DNA from: Cherax quadricarinatus
Lineage: Eukaryota; Arthropoda; Malacostraca; Decapoda; Parastacidae
DNA length: 64,000 bases
Assembly: GCF_038502225.1 (NCBI RefSeq)
Contig: NC_091292.1
Location: forward strand, 51,929,992-51,993,991
Direction of reading: 5' to 3'
The position numbers and the translations under genes are program-made. Shown here in pieces: positions 59,605-64,000 of this stretch. The stretch's first letter is position 1, and each line of letters opens with the position of its first letter. A model generated the notes under the pieces. That model had not been told where the DNA came from. It did not search any database and worked only from the letters and a program-made list of their open reading frames with translations.

Positions 59605-59790
59605 AGTACTAGCGGCTGGCCAGGGCTCGATCCTGCGTTCCCATGCCCAGTTCTGTAAGAACGGGAATATTATGCATCCCTCTTTCCAGTGGTCCAGTGG
59701 ATAGTGATGCATACTGTCCTTTTCTCACAAGGCTGGGCATGGGAATGCAGGATCGAGTACTGGCCAGCCGCAATTCTGTTAATGATTCAA
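59605..59790. repeat. inverted pair of tRNA-Glu-like SINE heads
   Basis: 59605-59695 is the minus-strand head (GCGGCTGGCCAGGGCTCGAT...), and 59690-59785 is the plus-strand head (GTCCAGTGGATAGTGATGCA... GGATCGAGTACTGGCCAGCC). They are joined almost at their 5' ends, forming an ~85-bp-arm imperfect palindrome. The plus copy continues to CTGTTAATGATT. Confidence 0.78.
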
Positions 59791-59819
59791 AATTACTTGC
59801 TTCGTGATTTCATTAATAT

Positions 59820-60085
59820 AATATAATGGGTAAAACTTGCGATTTTGGCTTAAATCGAAATGCTTTTCTTGCCTAATAAGGCAAGCAAAAATTTGTGTAT
59901 GCAATAATTTCGCAGAAAATCATTCTGAACATAACGAGAAAAATATATTTCATTGTGATTGTTTATTATTAAATTATTGTAAATTTATCTAAAGTGTATT
60001 TAGATGGATTAACCTAAATTAAATTGCGCTTGTTATAATAAGGATAGGTAAGTTTTTTAAGGTTCTTTTGGTTGTAAAAAATAAA
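59820..60085 (+). repeat. (TA)n-associated interspersed repeat
   Basis: GTAAAACTTGCGATTTTGGC, AAAAATTTGTGTATGCAATA and TTATAATAAGGATAGGTAAG. Best-preserved copy of the family and follows a SINE head in the same orientation. Confidence 0.7.
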
Positions 60086-60990
60086 AACCCAGCCTCTCTC
60101 TGCTTGCCGGCATGGAGAGAGGGAGCCAATTTGTGGTGCTCCATACATTCTGTGTGTAAACCAAGAACCAGCATGGTTTACATGGGCCAGTTTCGGCAGA
60201 CATCATCGTGAGTATCCACTGGAGATTACAGAGTTGTGACAATCTTCTGCATCAGACCGTTGCTTCTGTATCAGTGAAAGTGCAGTGTACATGTTGGGAT
60301 TTGGGGAGTAGCGGTGGTGAGGGGTTCCTGGCAGTGGTGGTGGTGTGGAGGAGGTTTTGTTTACCTCTGTGTCCAGCCGGGGTCGGGGATTGGGGGAGGA
60401 AGTGGCCGCTCAGGATACAGTCATTGGATGGTGAACAGAAGAACACCTCGGATAACAGTGTGAGCATGGTGATTAGTGTGCCAAATGGCGAGGGTTTTCT
60501 CTAAATGGAACAATAAATGTATAACAATTAGCAAAAGTTAGTGCATCTTGAGTGAACACACAGGGCCACTCCCTCCGCCCCCCATCCCTGATCCCCTCCC
60601 CTCATCCCAGCCTAGGCCCACTGACTTCCTGAAGAAGGGTGCTGCCGTTTAGTGTCCCACCAATTACAAGTTCTGCCGCTCGCTACTCCCCCACCCTCAT
60701 CCCCCATGCATCCCTGCTGTACTTCACCCGTCACCCCACAGCTGGCGCCCTCCCACCCCCACGATATTAGCAATATCACAAGTAGTCGCGAGCTCACAGA
60801 AATCTTCACGACAGAGCCAAAGCCGTCGTTCACGAGGCATTTGCCGGGTGTGTTACAGAGAATGTGCACTCAATCCCTCAACTGACAACATCCGTGCACA
60901 CAATGGATGTCTAGACTCCAGGAGAGCTCTAAATGAGAACAACCAACAGCCCCTCCCAGCAAACAGCGCTGACAGCTACAGTGACTTCAC
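60086..60990. other. possible 5' region of the RLE-type LINE; no clear frame
   Basis: GC-richer than its surroundings (CCACCC/CCTCCC-rich) but with stops in all frames at short intervals. It may be the decayed 5' part of the plus-strand element that follows. Confidence 0.4.
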
Positions 60991-61025
60991 CTCTACAGAG
61001 GACCTCAAATCTGCAAATTAACATC

Positions 61026-62466
61026 CACCAGGACTCTGACACACATCCCCAAAGCAGCTCGCCCTCAGGCTGCTAGCAAATTCACTGACCTTCTGAAGAC
61101 AGACAATGATGCTCCTTCAAACAACAGATCCTGGCACAACCTGCTGCTTTTTGGCAATGCCTGTTTGGCTGTCCCACCAAGGAGGGATAAGTCACTAGCA
61201 ACACATGTTATTAGGACAATAAATGCATTCCCAAGGGATGACAACCTCGTCCGTCTCCCTCCTAGGGCGACAAACACCCGCCAGGCAAATGCTAACAACA
61301 GGACACCCGACGCCTCAAAAATCAGAGCCCAAATTAGCAAAAAAGTAGAAGAGAGTAATACCATTGGAGCTCTGAGGCTTATAACCAGTGAGGATACCAT
61401 CGCTCCCAAGGACGTCAGCACAGCCCAAGCTCTGAAGGACAAACATCCACCCAGGGCTCCCAGTATCAACATTGACCTCCCTGACATTGCAGCAGGCGAA
61501 GAACATCTAACTTTACAGGATGCTGATGTGTATAAAGCTGCTATGTCATTTCCACAGGGCTCAGCAGGAGGTTTCACCGGTTTAAGGCCTCATCACTTAA
61601 AACAAATACTCAATCCAGCACTTGGTGATGTTTCAGAGAAGCTGCTGTCTAAACTCACCAAATTTTCCAACCTATGCCTGGCTGGCAGTGTCACAGAGAC
61701 CATCAGACCCCTTTTCTTTGGTGGCTCATTGTGTGCCCTCCGGAAAAAGGATGGAAGAATCAGACCCATTGCAGTGGGCAACACCCTTTGGCACCTCATT
61801 GCCAAGGCTGCAGTAAGAAGGGTGAGTCAAGAGGCTGCTGCAATGCTGAAACCAACTTCACAGGGCTGTGAAGCAGCTGCCCACGCAGCACGAGTATATA
61901 TCAAAAACATGTCCAATGAAAAAGCCTTAGTCAAATTGGACTTTGCCAATGCTTTCAACTCAGTCAGAAGGGATGCTGCTCTCCAGGCAGTTTATAGAAA
62001 CTTCCCTTCCCTTTATCCCTTCATAGAATCGTGTTATAGTGTGACTTCCAAACTATTGTTTGGGAACCATGAAATTGACTCATGTGAGGGCATGCAACAG
62101 GGAGACCCTCTCGCCCCCTTTCTATTTTGTTTGGTCATCAAGGAAGTCACAGAAGCACTCTCCAGTGAGCTCAATATCTGGTTCCTGGACGACGGTACCC
62201 TAGCTGGCACAACAGAATCTCTCCTAGAGGACATCAGTAAAATTAAAAACATGGGAGAAAGCCTGAACCTTTCTTTAAACCCCACCAAATGTGAAATAGT
62301 TTCTACCAATCGACAAATGATTCAGAATATTAGCGCCGTTTTACCAGGAGCACGAGCCATTGATCCAGCCAATTGTACTCTCCTTGGTGCTCCTCTTGGG
62401 TCCAATGCCATCGATCTGATCCTAGAAAAAAGTTCTCAGACCTCCGGACGATGGAAAGCAGGATGA
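61026..62466 (+). CDS. RLE-type non-LTR retrotransposon reverse transcriptase
   Basis: The frame is open from about 61026, before the first ATG-like start. N-terminal: TLTHIPKAARPQAASKFTDL, SWHNLLLFGNACLAVPPRRD. RT: SAGGFTGLRPHHLKQILNPA, KKDGRIRPIAVGNTLWHLIA, motif A LVKLDFANAFNSVRRDAAL, motif B CEGMQQGDPLAPFLFCLVIK, motif C NIWFLDDGTLAGTTESL (both aspartates present), then NLSLNPTKCEIVS. The frame is lost at an A run near 62428 (GAAAAAAGTTC). The QQGDPLAP form and the C terminus described below suggest a restriction-like-endonuclease clade (R2/NeSL/Hero type) and not an APE-type LINE; this is recognition by eye. Confidence 0.8.
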
Positions 62467-63700
62467 AAGACATTGACACACACGATGCCTTCTACCTACT
62501 CACATGGTGCCTGTGAATCCCAAAACTTACCTACTTTCTGAGATGCTCCCCAGCCTTCAGCAGTCCAAAGCTCAAGGAATATGACTCTCCCCTTAAGACC
62601 ATGCTAGAGAGTGTATTGAATCTTTCCCTTGAAGATGGACAGTGGGTGCAAGCCTCACTTCCGGTCAGGCATGGGGGGCTAGGAGTACGCAGATCCTCCC
62701 AGATTGCTCTACCAGCTTTCCTATCCTCTTCCATAGCATCAAACGAGTTGATAAGACAAATTCTTCCTGCTAACCTCAGTGACTCAGCAGGAATACAGGA
62801 CCCCAGCTATGCCAGTGCCATCACTGAATAGGAGACTCTTGCTGCTCCAGCACCAAACCCTAGTGCAGCACTGGCTCACAAGCAATCAAACTGGGATGAC
62901 CCAGTCGCTGAAAAGGTGCTTGCCAATATGCTCATAGCTGCAACATCAGATAGGGAGACTGCCCATCTCCAGGCTGTGAGTGCACCTCACTCTGGGGGCT
63001 TCCTCCAAACAGTTCCCATATCGGCAATGGGAACGCGACTCGACCCTAAGACCCTCTGTATTGCAGTGGCTCTGCGCCTTGCTGCCCCAGTTCACACAGA
63101 ATAAACGTGTATTTGCGGCGAAGTGCAAGCAGACCAATACAGTCTACATGGTCTTAACTGTTCCAAAGCCAAGGGCTGGCATGCAAGTTACAATAAGGTC
63201 AACGACATCATCAAGAGAACCCTTGTTACAGCTGGATGCCCAGCCAAGAGGGAGCCCCGATCACTAGCAGCCAACAATACCCACAACCCAGCAAACCGCC
63301 CCAACAGGATCACCATCTATCCATGGAAGAATGGCAAGCTCTTAGCAAGGGACTATACCTGTGTGTCCACACTGGCTGACACCTATATCCATCACAGTGT
63401 GGGGTGACAGGGAGGAGCTGCTGACCACAGGGAGGAGTACAAGATCAGCAAGTACAGGGACATAAGCCAACAGTATCAATTTGTCCCAGTGGGATCAGAG
63501 ACCTTGGGATCATGGGGAAAAAATTCCACATGTTTCCTTAAAGAATTGGGTTCCAGACTCATCGATACCACCAGGGACCCAAGGGCAGCCACTTTCATGT
63601 TCCAGCGCCTTAGCATGGCCATCCAAAGGGGAAATGCTTGCTGCATACTTGGTTTGCGTCCGGCTTTGGAGGAGCTGGAGGAAATTCATTATCTTTAATA
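62467..63700 (+). pseudogene. RLE-type LINE C-terminal part, broken
   Basis: Continues in other frames: MKDIDTHDAFYLLTWC, LEDGQWVQASLPVRHGGLGV, RSSQIALPAFLSSSIASNEL, a TAG at about 62829, GTRLDPKTLCIAVALRLAAP, a TAA near 63102, and then YSLHGLNCSKAKGWHAS. Next come NRPNRITIYPWKNGKLLARD and YTCVSTLADTYIHHSV, a PD-(D/E)-x-K-like site whose PD appears as PN. The end is FMFQRLSMAIQRGNACCILG. At least one frameshift and two stops make the copy inactive. The last ~300 bp to 63860 is AT-rich 3' sequence. Confidence 0.75.
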
Positions 63701-63864
63701 CATTGTACCATTGTATTCATGTTTGTGTTTTTCTGTAAATGTATTCTGTTTATTAACATATGTTCACATAGAATATAAAATATAGGGGGTGGTAGGAGAA
63801 GAAAATATTCAAACAGCTCTGGGGAGAACCTTGATTTTTCCCTAATATATGTATATGTGTGTGT

Positions 63865-64000
63865 GTGTGTACTCAGCTAGTTGTACTCACCTAGTTGAGA
63901 TTGCAGGGGTCGAGTCCAAGCTCCTGGCCCCCCCTCTTCACTGGCCGCTAGTAGGTCACTCTCCCTGAACCATGAGCTTTATCGTACCTCTGCTTAAAGC
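63865..64000 (-). mobile_element. LINE family D 3' end, running off the window
   Basis: Reverse complement of 41000-41135: GCTTTAAGCAGAGGTACGAT, CCAGTGAAGAGGGGGGGCCA and the CTCGACCCCTGCAATCTC...GAGTAC end, next to a short (GT)n at 63858-63869. The coding part lies beyond position 64000. Confidence 0.85.

Overview
This is a eukaryotic, repeat-dominated window, most likely from a decapod crustacean and probably a crayfish. The evidence is the very long (TA)n and (CA)n microsatellites, several non-LTR retrotransposon families with crustacean-style 3' ends, tRNA-derived SINEs, and a receptor gene of a type I associate with malacostracans. The species call is from memory and was not searched.

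Genes. I can support one host gene, on the minus strand, running 5' to 3' from about 18315 to 286 and incomplete at both ends. Four exons can be placed: 18219-18315 and 15763-15917 (first half of a pentraxin/LamG-like domain), 12187-13152 (end of the pentraxin domain, a C-type-lectin-like domain and a further module) and 286-775 (an LDL-receptor class A module and the start of a Cys-loop ligand-gated channel ligand-binding domain). Reading phases agree at every junction except one weak splice donor. The product would be a pentameric-receptor-type subunit with a large carbohydrate/ligand-recognition ectodomain. Its introns hold many mobile elements.

Mobile elements by region. 0.8-18 kb: intronic sequence with an irregular ancient motif repeat (4.8-7.3 kb), LINE family D copies (one split by a solo LTR), large microsatellites, and a 27-bp minisatellite. 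18.6-39.4 kb: a nested non-LTR cluster: a near full-length CR1-like element A inside an RTE copy, a CR1-like element B with a 692-codon ORF, a Jockey-like element split by an almost complete RTE element, and a third RTE copy split by a second CR1-like A copy. 41.9-54.2 kb: a 12.3-kb giant palindrome (arms 6.6 and 5.7 kb, loop about 50 bp) inserted in a (TA)n tract and lacking any convincing coding gene. 55.5-56.9 kb: a 371-bp tandem repeat that ends in an inverted copy. 57.4-63.7 kb: two copies of a non-LTR family with a restriction-like-endonuclease-type C terminus, plus SINEs and another CR1-like A copy.

Most interesting signals. (1) A family of small elements with 12-13 bp target-site duplications, an inverted 5' end, a conserved 3' stem-loop and, in the longer copies, a recognisable type I hammerhead ribozyme core. 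These look like Penelope-like/retrozyme-type elements; one sits 28 nt from a splice acceptor of the receptor gene. (2) The giant foldback palindrome. (3) The lectin/pentraxin/LDLa/Cys-loop receptor architecture. (4) The dispersed 35-bp motif of unknown nature.
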